Made by a program: the position numbers and the translations under genes
Notes under the pieces: generated by a model
What the model was told of the DNA's origin: nothing
Seen by the model: the letters and a program-made list of their open reading frames with translations, nothing else
Databases searched by the model: none
In this document: one piece after another, positions 44,161-54,160 of the stretch
Layout: each line of letters begins with the position of its first letter
How positions within the stretch are numbered: the first letter of the stretch is position 1
NCBI GenBank assembly: GCA_016720925.1
Contig: JADKJR010000001.1
Coordinates: 372,001-436,000, forward strand
DNA length: 64,000 nucleotides
DNA from: Betaproteobacteria bacterium
GTDB lineage: Bacteria; Pseudomonadota; Gammaproteobacteria; Burkholderiales; Usitatibacteraceae
Direction: 5' to 3'

Positions 44161-45243
44161 TCAGGAGGGGGCGAGTGACGACGCAAGTTGATCAGGCGCG
44201 AACACCCCGCGCTCGGTAATGATGCCCGTGACGAGGCGGCTCGGTGTCACGTCAAAGCCAGGATTGGAAACAGGCGTGCCCGGGTGAAGAATGAGCACCG
44301 GTGAGGCGTTCAGGGCATTTTCGGCCTGCAAGCCAGAAATGGCGCGGACTTCTGTTTCGCTGCGTTCTTCGATTTCGATTTCGTCGAGCGCATTCTCCAG
44401 CGTGGGATCGATGGTGGATACCGGCAACGCGGCATAGAACGGAATGTGGTTGTCATGAGCAGCCAACGCTTTGAGGTATGTGCCGATCTTGTTGGCGACA
44501 TCGCCGGCTCGCGACACCCGATCCGCGCCCACCAGCACCATATCGACTTTGCCATGCTGCATCAGGTGACCACCGGCATTGTCGACGATGTATGTGTGCG
44601 GCACGGCTTGCTCACGCAGCTCCCAGGCGGTGAGCAATCCCTGGTTGCGGGGGCGCGTTTCATCCACCCACACGTGTACCGGGATGCCGGCGGCGTGGGA
44701 TTTGTAGATCACCGCCAGCGCCGTTCCCCAGTCGACCGTCGCGACCCAGCCGGCGTTGCAATGCGTGAGGATGTTTACCGGGCGCTGCAATTTCTCATGC
44801 AAGGCACGAACCAGGGTGAGGCCGTGCTCGCCGATGGCCGCGTTGGTTGCCACATCTTCGTCAGCCAGCCTTTTCGCGAGGGACCATGACGCGTCGGCGC
44901 GCTGATGGTGAGGCAGTGTGGCGAGTTCGCGCCTGACGGTCTCAAGCGCCCAGGCGAGATTCACGGCCGTCGGCCGGGTCGCAAGCAGGATTGAAATCGA
45001 TGTGTCCAGCGCGACGTTGCTACTGTCGTGCTGCATCGCGAGCGCGACGCCGAATGCGGCGGTGACGCCTATCAACGGTGCGCCACGCACTTGCATCGCG
45101 CGAATCGCCTGTGCGATGTCGTCGCGGGTGGACAGCGTCAATGTCTCAAAGGCGAACGGCAGCCGCGTCTGGTCGATGATATGGACCCGTCGCGGTTTTT
45201 CTTCCGTCCAGATGCTGCGAAAGGCCTGTCCATTCACTTTCAT
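44161..45243 (-). CDS. mtnA: S-methyl-5-thioribose-1-phosphate isomerase
   Basis: A 360-residue isomerase of the eIF2B-alpha-like fold; converts methylthioribose-1-phosphate to the ribulose form. The catalytic Cys is in LTHCNAGWVATVDWG and the Asp in VLVGADRVSRAGDVANKIGT; VRGAPLIGV is the N-terminal substrate loop. It is followed at once by the FucA-like aldolase gene, and no mtnK, mtnP, mtnB, mtnC or mtnD is in the window, so full methionine salvage is not supported locally. Confidence 0.93.
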   Translation of the reverse strand: MKVNGQAFRSIWTEEKPRRVHIIDQTRLPFAFETLTLSTRDDIAQAIRAMQVRGAPLIGVTAAFGVALAMQHDSSNVALDTSISILLATRPTAVNLAWALETVRRELATLPHHQRADASWSLAKRLADEDVATNAAIGEHGLTLVRALHEKLQRPVNILTHCNAGWVATVDWGTALAVIYKSHAAGIPVHVWVDETRPRNQGLLTAWELREQAVPHTYIVDNAGGHLMQHGKVDMVLVGADRVSRAGDVANKIGTYLKALAAHDNHIPFYAALPVSTIDPTLENALDEIEIEERSETEVRAISGLQAENALNASPVLILHPGTPVSNPGFDVTPSRLVTGIITERGVFAPDQLASSLAPS

Positions 45244-45311
45244 GTTACGAAGTTTATGCGATTTTCCGGCAAGATTATTGGAACCAGCCGGAGTTCGGGG
45301 CGGCCCTCATG

Positions 45312-45317
45312 TAAAAT
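45312..45317 (+). promoter_or_regulatory. Possible -10 element of the pyrG promoter
   Basis: TAAAAT 50 bp before the pyrG start, in the spacer divergent from mtnA. No good -35 hexamer is seen. Confidence 0.3.
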
Positions 45318-45367
45318 ACCAATTTCCAACCCGGGGTTTTCCTACCCAGTAGCTGGGGGTCAACATC

Positions 45368-47070
<1,703 letters not shown>

Positions 47071-47074
<4 letters not shown>

Positions 47075-47921
47075 AGCTCTGCGGTTTTGAGGTCGGCATC
47101 GACAAGCCTTTTTTTCTCATTGCGGGCCCGTGCGTCGTTGAATCGATGCAAATGCAAATCGATGTCGCCGGCCAACTGAAAGAAATGACGTCCTCGCTCG
47201 GCATTCCGTTCATTTTCAAATCGAGCTACGACAAAGCTAATCGCAGTTCTGGCAAATCATTCCGGGGGCCTGGAATGCAAGAAGGCCTGCGCATTCTGGC
47301 GGAAGTAAGAAAACAGCTGAATGTGCCGGTGCTTACGGACGTACACACAATCGACGAAGTGGCCACCGTTGCGAGCGTGGTCGATGTTTTACAAACTCCC
47401 GCCTTCCTTTGCCGCCAGACTGATTTCATTCACGCCGTCGCCCGTTGTGGAAAGCCGGTGAACATCAAGAAGGGCCAGTTCCTTGCGCCGGGTGACATGA
47501 AGAACGTCGTCGACAAGGCCCGTGAAGCAAGCGGGGCTGACAACATCATGGTGTGTGAACGTGGTGCCTCATTCGGCTACAACAATCTGGTTTCCGACAT
47601 GCGCGGCTGGCGATCATGCGCGAGACAAATTGCCCCGTGGTTTTCGATGCGACGCATTCCGTGGCGCTACCAGGCGGGCAGGGCACAAGTTCCGGCGGCC
47701 AGCGTGAGTTTGTGCCGGTCCTCGCGCGGGCTGCGGTGGCCGTAGGCGTTTCCGGCTTGTTTATGGAAACGCATCCCGATCCGAGCAAAGCGCTCTCGGA
47801 CGGTCCAAATTCGTGGCCCTTGGCGCTGATGAGAGATCTATTGAGCACGCTAAAAGCAATCGATGACCTGGTGAAGCAAAATGCATTCGCCGAAACCGCA
47901 CTGATGACACAAGGAAAATAG
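47071..47921 (+). CDS. kdsA: 3-deoxy-D-manno-octulosonate 8-phosphate synthase, interrupted by one frameshift
   Basis: Condenses arabinose-5-phosphate with PEP for lipopolysaccharide core synthesis. The first frame runs normally (FLIAGPCVVES, FKSSYDKANRSS, CERGASFGYNNLVSDMRG) to about 47605. It then continues in another frame as IMRETNCPVVFDATHSVALP, GGQGTSSGGQRE and FMETHPDPSKALSDGP. One missing C (CGCGGC-TGG should be CGCGGCCTGG) explains the break and restores 283 residues, the normal length. Kdo synthesis is essential in most such bacteria, so a sequencing or assembly error is the likely cause. It sits between pyrG and eno with overlapping or 2-bp junctions. Confidence 0.92.
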
Positions 47922-47923
47922 TA

Positions 47924-49207
47924 ATGACTGCCATTGTTGATATTGTCGCCCGCGAAATTCTGGATTCCCGCGGCAATCCCACCGTCGAAGCCGATGTGCT
48001 GCTCGAGTCCGGCGTGATCGGTCGTGCTGCCGTACCTTCAGGCGCGTCGACGGGTTCGCGCGAAGCTATCGAGCTTCGCGACAAGGACGCCAAGCGCTAC
48101 ATGGGCAAGGGGGTATTGAAGGCATGCGAGCACATCAACACCGAAATCTGTGAAGCCGTGATCGGCCTTGACGCCAGCGAGCAATCGTTCATCGACAAGA
48201 CCATGATCGAGCTCGATGGCACGGAAAGTAAATCGCGCCTTGGCGCGAACTCGATCCTGGCGGTGTCGCTGGCTTGCGCGAAGGCGGCGGCGGACGAATC
48301 CGGCCTGTCGCTGTATCGCTACCTCGGCGGCGCCGCGCCGATGCAGATGCCGGTGCCGATGATGAATGTCATCAATGGCGGCCAGCATGCCGACAATGTG
48401 CTCGACATACAGGAATTCATGATTATTCCGGCGGGGCTGCCGACGTTTCGCGAAGCGTTGCGGGCCGGCGTGGAAGTCTTTCACGCGCTGAAAAAAATCC
48501 TGCACGCCGAAAAGCACAATACCAACGTCGGTGACGAAGGCGGATTCGCGCCCAACCTCGCCAACAACGAAGCGGCATTGCAATACATCATGAAGGCGAT
48601 TGCCGAAGCGGGCTACACGGCGGGTCAGGACATCCTGATCGGACTGGATTGCGCCGCAAGCGAATTCCGCGTCGACGGAAAGTATCGCTTCGAAGCGGAA
48701 AAACTTGCCTTCACTTCCGCGCAATTCACCGATGTGCTCGCGACCTGGTGCGACAAGTATCCGATCGTATCGGTCGAAGACGGCATGGCTGAGGATGACT
48801 GGGACGGTTGGGCGACGCTTTCCGAAAAACTTGGCAAGAAAGTCCAACTGGTCGGCGACGATCTGTTCGTGACCAATACCAAGATCTTGCGGGAGGGCAT
48901 CAGCAAGGGCATTGCCAATTCCATCCTGATCAAGGTGAACCAGATTGGTACGCTGTCCGAGACCTTTGCGGCGATCGAGATGGCCAAGCGCGCGAATTAC
49001 ACCACCGTGATTTCACACCGGTCCGGCGAAACCGAAGACACGACGATTGCTGATATTGCTGTGGCGACAAATGCCTTGCAGATCAAGACCGGTTCGGCGT
49101 CGCGCTCGGACCGCATGGCGAAATACAATCAGCTACTGCGCATCGAGGAAGAGTTGGGTGACGCCGCAAGCTATGCCGGCAAATCGGCGTATTACAACCT
49201 GAAGTGA
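47924..49207 (+). CDS. eno: Enolase
   Basis: A 427-residue glycolytic enzyme interconverting 2-phosphoglycerate and PEP. Conserved features: the N-terminal REILDSRGNPTVEADV, the mobile loop GASTGSREA, catalytic residues in VGDEGGFAPN, magnesium ligands in LDCAAS, SVEDGMAEDDW and LVGDDLFVTN, and the SHRSGETEDTTIAD signature. Length is normal. The stop overlaps the ftsB start codon. Confidence 0.98.
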   Translation: MTAIVDIVAREILDSRGNPTVEADVLLESGVIGRAAVPSGASTGSREAIELRDKDAKRYMGKGVLKACEHINTEICEAVIGLDASEQSFIDKTMIELDGTESKSRLGANSILAVSLACAKAAADESGLSLYRYLGGAAPMQMPVPMMNVINGGQHADNVLDIQEFMIIPAGLPTFREALRAGVEVFHALKKILHAEKHNTNVGDEGGFAPNLANNEAALQYIMKAIAEAGYTAGQDILIGLDCAASEFRVDGKYRFEAEKLAFTSAQFTDVLATWCDKYPIVSVEDGMAEDDWDGWATLSEKLGKKVQLVGDDLFVTNTKILREGISKGIANSILIKVNQIGTLSETFAAIEMAKRANYTTVISHRSGETEDTTIADIAVATNALQIKTGSASRSDRMAKYNQLLRIEEELGDAASYAGKSAYYNLK

Positions 49208-49512
49208 AATACCTGCCCCACACGCTCATCGCGCTTATCGTTGCCATCCAGTACCCGCTCTGGTTGGGCAAAGGAAGCTGGCTGAAGGTGTGGGAGTTTT
49301 CACGGCAAGTCGATCAGCAGAAAGCCAAGAACATTCAGCTGGCCACCCGCAACGCGGGCCTGGACGCCGAGGTTCGCGACCTGAAGCAAGGCATTGATGC
49401 GGTCGAGGAACGCGCGCGGGTCGAGCTCGGCATGATCAAATCTGACGAAGTTTTCTATCAGGTGGTCGAAAAGCCCTCCGTCGTGACACCCGCATCAGGC
49501 ACGACGAAATGA
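49204..49512 (+). CDS. ftsB: Cell division protein FtsB
   Basis: A 102-residue bitopic septum protein of the FtsQLB complex. GTG 49204 overlaps the eno stop (GTGA). A short N-terminal membrane helix (TLIALIVAIQYPLWLG) precedes a coiled coil with the heptad-like EVRDLKQGIDAVEERARVEL and the conserved LGMIKSDEVFYQV. Placement after eno is the classical one in beta- and gammaproteobacteria. The stop overlaps the next start. Confidence 0.93.
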   Translation: MKYLPHTLIALIVAIQYPLWLGKGSWLKVWEFSRQVDQQKAKNIQLATRNAGLDAEVRDLKQGIDAVEERARVELGMIKSDEVFYQVVEKPSVVTPASGTTK

Positions 49513-49862
49513 ACGTTGCCGCCGTCAAGAAATTCTGCGCGGCCTTGCCTGGCGCAACCGGTGACATCAAGTGGGGCATCGATCAGGTGTATTCGATCGG
49601 CGGCAAGATGTTCTGCGTTGCGCATGTTGATCAAAAGGGATTGCCCACTGTCGGCTTCAAGGTCGACGACGATTTATTCTTGTCCTATACGGATCGCGCC
49701 GGCTTTATTCCCGCACCGTATCTGGCGCGCGCGAAATGGGTACAGGTGATCGACCTGAAAAAAGTCCCGGACGCGGAGCTGAAATTGCTGATCAAGCGAT
49801 CACATGAGTTGGTCGGCATGAAGCTGACGAAGAAATGCCGGTCGGAACTGGGTATCGGCTAA
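49509..49862 (+). CDS. MmcQ/YjbR family protein
   Basis: A 117-residue cytoplasmic protein of the YjbR/CyaY-like fold. Family features: an N-terminal VKKFCAALPGAT, a central KMFCVAHVDQKG, and the C-terminal LLIKRSHELVGMKLTKKCR. ATG 49509 overlaps the ftsB stop (ATGA), so it is the last gene of the pyrG operon. Members are small DNA-binding-like proteins of uncertain function. A large hairpin follows 25 bp later. Confidence 0.85.
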   Translation: MNVAAVKKFCAALPGATGDIKWGIDQVYSIGGKMFCVAHVDQKGLPTVGFKVDDDLFLSYTDRAGFIPAPYLARAKWVQVIDLKKVPDAELKLLIKRSHELVGMKLTKKCRSELGIG

Positions 49863-49887
49863 GGCGCATGTCGCGACTCTGTCGCCC

Positions 49888-49972
49888 GGATGCAGCGTAG
49901 CGAAATCCGGGACGCTCACTGGACTAACGAGCAAGCAGCCAATGACGCGCCGGATTTCGCTACGCTGCATCC
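49888..49972. repeat. Perfect 23-bp inverted repeat
   Basis: GGATGCAGCGTAGCGAAATC-CGG (49888-49910) is the exact reverse complement of 49950-49972, around a 39-base loop. It is of the GGATGCAGCGTAGCGAAATCC type of dispersed hairpin known from other proteobacteria. It lies at the end of the pyrG operon; no T-run. Confidence 0.85.
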
Positions 49973-50023
49973 ACGCTATGTGGTTCAAGCGTTTGGCCCA
50001 GACGACTTGCCAGAATTCGAAAA

Positions 50024-50087
50024 ACGCCAGTATTGGCGAGCGTCTCCAGCTATTATCAGTCTGGAAGGCGCACCAGTGCTTGAGTTT
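50024..50087. repeat. Intergenic palindromic repeat, copy G
   Basis: Left part CGCCAGTATTGGCGAGCG, right arm GCGCACCAGTGCTTGAGTTT; the left arm and centre are diverged. It lies between convergent genes. Confidence 0.65.
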
Positions 50088-50117
50088 CGAGAGCGCCACT
50101 TAGAGTGGAGGGTTCGG

Positions 50118-50348
50118 TCAAGAACCTTCGCGCGAGGTCGCCTGCAGAAAACAGCTCAACGCGCTGGCTGCGCTGCAAATTGCCCATAGAACAAAGAACC
50201 CCAGCGTGTAGACCGCGGTCTTGCTGACATGAACCGGATTTCCCAGGATCACCAGTTCGCTGGGATCCACCAGCGTGAACAGAATACCCACGCCCATTCC
50301 GGCCGCGATGAATGAGGGCCACAGCACCCACATGATGTATTTAGCCAT
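50118..50348 (-). CDS. Small membrane protein at the end of the cco cluster
   Basis: A 76-residue protein with two hydrophobic segments (IMWVLWPSFIAAGMGVGILF and VYTLGFFVLWAICSAAS). No named family was recognised. It begins 26 bp after the ccoH stop on the same strand and is probably co-transcribed with the oxidase genes, which suggests a role in oxidase assembly or function; this is inference from position only. Confidence 0.65.
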   Translation of the reverse strand: MAKYIMWVLWPSFIAAGMGVGILFTLVDPSELVILGNPVHVSKTAVYTLGFFVLWAICSAASALSCFLQATSREGS

Positions 50349-50374
50349 GCGTGTTCCTCGGTGAACAACGGTGA

Positions 50375-50890
50375 TTAGCGTGTGCCGCCCAATTCGATCG
50401 TGCCGCTACCGGTGGACCAGTCGCCGGTGAGGCGCCAGGTACGGCCTTCGTCTTCGAGTGTCATGCCCCAGCGCGGCGCATCGATGGCGGGCATCGCGGC
50501 AGAGTAGGTGTTGTCGCTGGCGCGCGCCAGCAAAATCTCGCGATCAAAACCGCTGCGTGTCGGATGATGAAGTGTCAGGCGTAAAAGCGGCGCCGTGGGC
50601 GCGTCCGCCACAAAGTTGAGCGCCACGTGGCCTTCCTGGGTCATCGACAGCCGGGCGCGATACCCGAGCTGCTGCGCACGTGCGTCGCGCGTGATTGTCA
50701 TGTTGATGGCCTTGCCCTGCTTGTAATAGTCATCGGCAACCAGACCGTCGGAACTCTGGATTGCGAAACCGAGAGTGACAAACCCGGCGACCACGACGAT
50801 GGCCGGGCCGGCCATGAGCAGCCAAGGCCAAGGTTCGCGATACCAGGGGGTCGGTGCGGCTTGTTGGCGGATTGGCGAAGTAGCATTCAT
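50375..50890 (-). CDS. ccoH: FixH/CcoH family cbb3 oxidase assembly protein
   Basis: A 171-residue inner-membrane protein with one N-terminal helix (WPWLLMAGPAIVVVAGFVTLGFA) and a periplasmic domain. Family features are the GLVADDYYKQGKAIN stretch just after the helix and a beta-rich remainder. It follows ccoG with 9 bp between stop and start, the usual order. It assists assembly of the cbb3-type oxidase. Confidence 0.88.
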   Translation of the reverse strand: MNATSPIRQQAAPTPWYREPWPWLLMAGPAIVVVAGFVTLGFAIQSSDGLVADDYYKQGKAINMTITRDARAQQLGYRARLSMTQEGHVALNFVADAPTAPLLRLTLHHPTRSGFDREILLARASDNTYSAAMPAIDAPRWGMTLEDEGRTWRLTGDWSTGSGTIELGGTR

Positions 50891-50899
50891 GCGGACACC

Positions 50900-52352
50900 T
50901 CAGGATTTGAAGAAGATGGACTTCTCGTGCAATGAGAATTCGTCCGGATTGGATTTGCCCAGTGAATCCATTGGAACAATGTGGAACTCGATGCGGGTGG
51001 AGCCCTTTTGCGCTTTTTTCGGCGGGCGCACGCAGGTTCAGCGTGAACATCTGGGTGGACGCGGGTCCGATCTCAAGTGGCAGTGTGATGCCGCCGACCT
51101 TGAGGTCATCGATGCCGGTCGCGGTAATCATCAGCCGGCGCGGTTGTTCCTGCGTGTTCATGATCTGCAGCCGATACACGTTTTCGATCAGTCCGTCCGC
51201 CACTTCGCGCGAAAGTGTCGAGCGATCGCGAATGACGTCGACCTTGACCGGCACACGCAGGTACAGGCTGACGCTGGCAGCAATGATGATCGCCCACAGC
51301 ACCGTGGTGTAAATCAATACCCGCGGCCTGAACACCCGCCGGACCATTTCTTTCCAGCCCAGGTGCTGGCTGACGCCATTGAGCGACGCATAGCGGATCA
51401 AGCCGCGCGCATAGCCCATCTTGTCCATTACCTGGTTGCAGCCGTCGATGCAGGCGGTACAACCGATGCATTCGTACTGCTGTCCTTTGCGTATATCGAT
51501 GCCTGTCGGACAGACCTGCACACAGATATCGCAACTCACGCACGCGCCGAGGCCGAGCGCCTTGGCATCGGCTTTTTTCGAGCGCGATCCACGCGGCTCG
51601 CCGCGTTCTTCATCATAGGCGACCACCAGCGTGTCCCGGTCGAACATCACGCCCTGGAAGCGTGCATACGGACACATGTATTTGCATACCTGCTCACGCA
51701 TCCAGCCGGCGTTGCCATAGGTCGCAAAACCGTAGAAAAACAGCCAGAACGTTTCCCATGGACCCAGCGTCCAAGTGATTACTTCGCGGCCCAGATCGTG
51801 GATCGCCGTGAAATAGCCGACGAAAGTAAAGCCAGTCCACAGTGACAGTGCAATCCACACGGCGTGCTTGGCTGACTTCAATGCGACCTTGCGTGTTGAA
51901 CGCGCGCTGCTATCGAGGCGCATCCGGGCGACACGGTCACCTTCTATCTTGCGCTCTATCCAGAGAAAGATCTCCGTATACACCGTCTGCGGGCAGGCAT
52001 AGCCGCACCACAGGCGCCCGGCTACGGTGGTGAACAGGAACAGCGAATACGCCGAAACCAGTAACAGGATGGTGAGATAAATAAAATCCTGCGGCCAGAA
52101 AACGATGCCGAAGATATAGAACTTGCGCGCCACCAGATCGAATAGCACCGCCTGGCGCCCATTCCATGAAAGCCATGGCGAGGCGTAGAAAATAATCTGC
52201 GTAATAAACACCAGCGCCCAGCGCCATTTCGCGAACCATCCGCTAACCGCGCGCGGGTAGATCTTTTTTCGCACCTCATAAAGAACCTGCTCCTGATCGC
52301 CGATGGCGTCAGGAGCAGGGTTAATGGGGATGACTTTATTCGAATGGGACAT
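50900..52352 (-). CDS. ccoG: Cytochrome c oxidase accessory protein CcoG, interrupted by one frameshift
   Basis: A polyferredoxin-like membrane protein with copper-reducing function in cbb3 biogenesis. ATG 52352 (MSHSNKVIP) is the start; the open frame beyond it is not family-like. It has about five helices, CGYACPQTVYTE, and two [4Fe-4S] sets (CVSCDICVQVCP, CIGCTACIDGC). The expected C-terminus (STRIEFHIVPMDSLGKSNPD and FSLHEKSIFFKS) lies in the next frame, after a run of six T at 51014-51019. Five instead of six restores one 483-residue frame ending at 50900. A homopolymer error is the likely cause; the uncorrected frame runs on into ccoH. Confidence 0.9.
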
Positions 52353-52365
52353 CAATGCCTGTTGG

Positions 52366-53337
52366 TTACTTCGGCGGTGCCGTGGCAGCGGGTGCGTCCG
52401 CGGGCGCAGTCGTCTCGACCGGTGCTGGTGCAGGCATGCCGCCACCGAGGCTGTACACATAAGCTGCGAGAAGGTGGATCTTGGCCTCGCCCAAACGCTC
52501 TTTCTGTGCCGGCATCATGTTATTGCGGCCATTGCGAATGCCTTCGGCGATGGTTTCTTCCGAACTGCCATAGAGCCAAATGGCGTCGGTCAGGTTCGGC
52601 GCGCCAGTCGCATTCATGCCCTTTGCTTCGGGGCCATGACACGCCGCGCAAATCGCGAACTTGGGTTTGCCCGCTTCCGCCAGTTTTGCATCGTGCTTCA
52701 GACCGGAAAGGGAACGCACATAATTGACCAACTCCTTGATCCCTTCCTCGCCACCGACAGCCGCGCCGAGCGCCGGCATGATGCCATTGCGGCCACCAAT
52801 GATGGTGGTTTCGATGGTCGCCGCGTCGCCGCCATACAGCCAGTCCTTGTCGCGAAGATTCGGGAAGCCTTTGGCGCCGCCGGCATCCGAACCATGGCAT
52901 TGCGCGCAATAGGTCAGGAACAGGCGTTGTCCCATGGCGTTTGCTTGCGGATCCTTGGAAAGGGTGGCGACGTCTACCTTCGCGTATTTGTCGAAAAGCG
53001 GTCCATAGTCGGCGTTTGCCTGTTTCATTTCCGCTTCGTACGCATTCGCCGAGGTCCAATTGAACTTGCCACCGAACGTTCCCAGACCGGGATAGACGAC
53101 CAGATAAACCAGTGCGAAGACGATGGTGATGTAGAACAGCCACATCCACCAGCGCGGCAGCGGATTGTTGTATTCCGTGAGGTCGTCGTCCCATACGTGG
53201 CCGTGCAACTCGACCTTCTGACCCTTGGGCGGACGCGCCGTGTGTTGCATCCACAGCAGCAGGCCGCAACCGAGGATGCCAACCAGCGAAATGATCGAAA
53301 TGTACCAATGCCAATAACCGGAAATGAAATCGCTCAT
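52366..53337 (-). CDS. ccoP: cbb3-type cytochrome c oxidase subunit III (dihaem CcoP)
   Basis: A 323-residue membrane-anchored dihaem cytochrome c. N-terminal helices (YISIISLVGILGCGLLLW and WMWLFYITIVFALVYLVVY) flank ELHGHVWDDDLTEYNNPLPR, the CcoP signature. The two haem sites are CAQCH and CAACH, with axial Met candidates in IMPALG and MMPAQ. The C-terminus is Pro/Ala-rich. Its ATG overlaps the ccoQ stop. Confidence 0.95.
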   Translation of the reverse strand: MSDFISGYWHWYISIISLVGILGCGLLLWMQHTARPPKGQKVELHGHVWDDDLTEYNNPLPRWWMWLFYITIVFALVYLVVYPGLGTFGGKFNWTSANAYEAEMKQANADYGPLFDKYAKVDVATLSKDPQANAMGQRLFLTYCAQCHGSDAGGAKGFPNLRDKDWLYGGDAATIETTIIGGRNGIMPALGAAVGGEEGIKELVNYVRSLSGLKHDAKLAEAGKPKFAICAACHGPEAKGMNATGAPNLTDAIWLYGSSEETIAEGIRNGRNNMMPAQKERLGEAKIHLLAAYVYSLGGGMPAPAPVETTAPADAPAATAPPK

Positions 53338-53540
53338 GAGCGGACTCCGTTGCTGTTTTCTTTGGAATTGAGAGGGCGCGCGACGGGAATTTCGCCGGGC
53401 AGTTCAGTATCGGCAAACGGCAGGTTCGCGGCCTCCTCGAAGCGCGCGCGCTGGCGGCTGCTGTAGGCCCAGAAGACGATGCCGGCAAACACCACGAACG
53501 AGATCGTGGTGATGATGGTGCGAAGGTCGTTGATGTCCAT
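53334..53540 (-). CDS. ccoQ: cbb3-type oxidase small subunit CcoQ
   Basis: A 68-residue protein with one helix (IITTISFVVFAGIVFWAYS) followed by QRARFEEAANLPFADTE, the CcoQ signature. It starts 2 bp after ccoO and its stop overlaps the ccoP ATG. CcoQ stabilises the assembled oxidase. Confidence 0.92.
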   Translation of the reverse strand: MDINDLRTIITTISFVVFAGIVFWAYSSRQRARFEEAANLPFADTELPGEIPVARPLNSKENSNGVRS

Positions 53541-53542
53541 GG

Positions 53543-54157
53543 CTATTTCACATTCTTCAGCGCGGTGCCGAGCACCTGAAGATATGCGACCAGCGCATCT
53601 TCTTCGGTCTTGCCCTTGACGTCGTCGCCCGCCTTGTCGATTTCCGCCTGGGTGTACGGCACGCCAACACGGGAAAGTGCCGTCATGCGCGGTGCGCGTT
53701 CGCTTGGATCGAGCAAGGTCTTGGCGAGCCACGGGTAGGCGGGCATGTTCGATTCCGGCACGAGATCGCGCGGCTGGCGAAGATGCAAGCGATGCCAGTC
53801 GTCGTTGTAACGCCCGCCAACTCGATGCAGGTCCGGTCCGGTGCGCTTGCTGCCCCACTGGAACGGATGGTCGTAGACAAACTCACCGGCCACCGAGTAG
53901 TGGCCATAGCGCTCGGTTTCGGCACGGAACGGACGGATCATCTGCGAGTGGCAGTTATAGCAGCCTTCACGCTGGTAAATGTCGCGTCCCGCCAATTGCA
54001 ACGCGGTGTAGGGTTTCAATCCTGCTACCGGTTCGGTGAGGGATTTCTGGAAGAACAGCGGTACGATTTCGACCAGGCCGCCGACACTGACGGTGAGCAC
54101 AATCAGCAACACCATCCAGCCAATGTTTTTCTCGAGGGTTTCGTGTGAAAACTTCAT
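53543..54157 (-). CDS. ccoO: cbb3-type cytochrome c oxidase subunit II (monohaem CcoO)
   Basis: A 204-residue membrane-anchored cytochrome c. One N-terminal helix (GWMVLLIVLTVSVGGLVEIV), then REGCYNCHSQMIRPFRAE with the haem-binding CYNCH, and WGSKRTGPDLHRVGGRYND, both standard for CcoO; the axial Met is in ESNMPAYPWL. It lies 3 bp after ccoN. Confidence 0.95.
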   Translation of the reverse strand: MKFSHETLEKNIGWMVLLIVLTVSVGGLVEIVPLFFQKSLTEPVAGLKPYTALQLAGRDIYQREGCYNCHSQMIRPFRAETERYGHYSVAGEFVYDHPFQWGSKRTGPDLHRVGGRYNDDWHRLHLRQPRDLVPESNMPAYPWLAKTLLDPSERAPRMTALSRVGVPYTQAEIDKAGDDVKGKTEEDALVAYLQVLGTALKNVK

Positions 54158-54160
54158 GGC

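Noticed and set aside
50730..50899. The extended C-terminus of the uncorrected ccoG frame
   Set aside because: It overlaps ccoH out of frame and is not CcoG-like; the true C-terminus is readable in the adjacent frame after correcting a T-run.
52303..53466. A 387-codon plus-strand frame opposite ccoP
   Set aside because: Antisense to a clear dihaem cytochrome; no recognisable domain.
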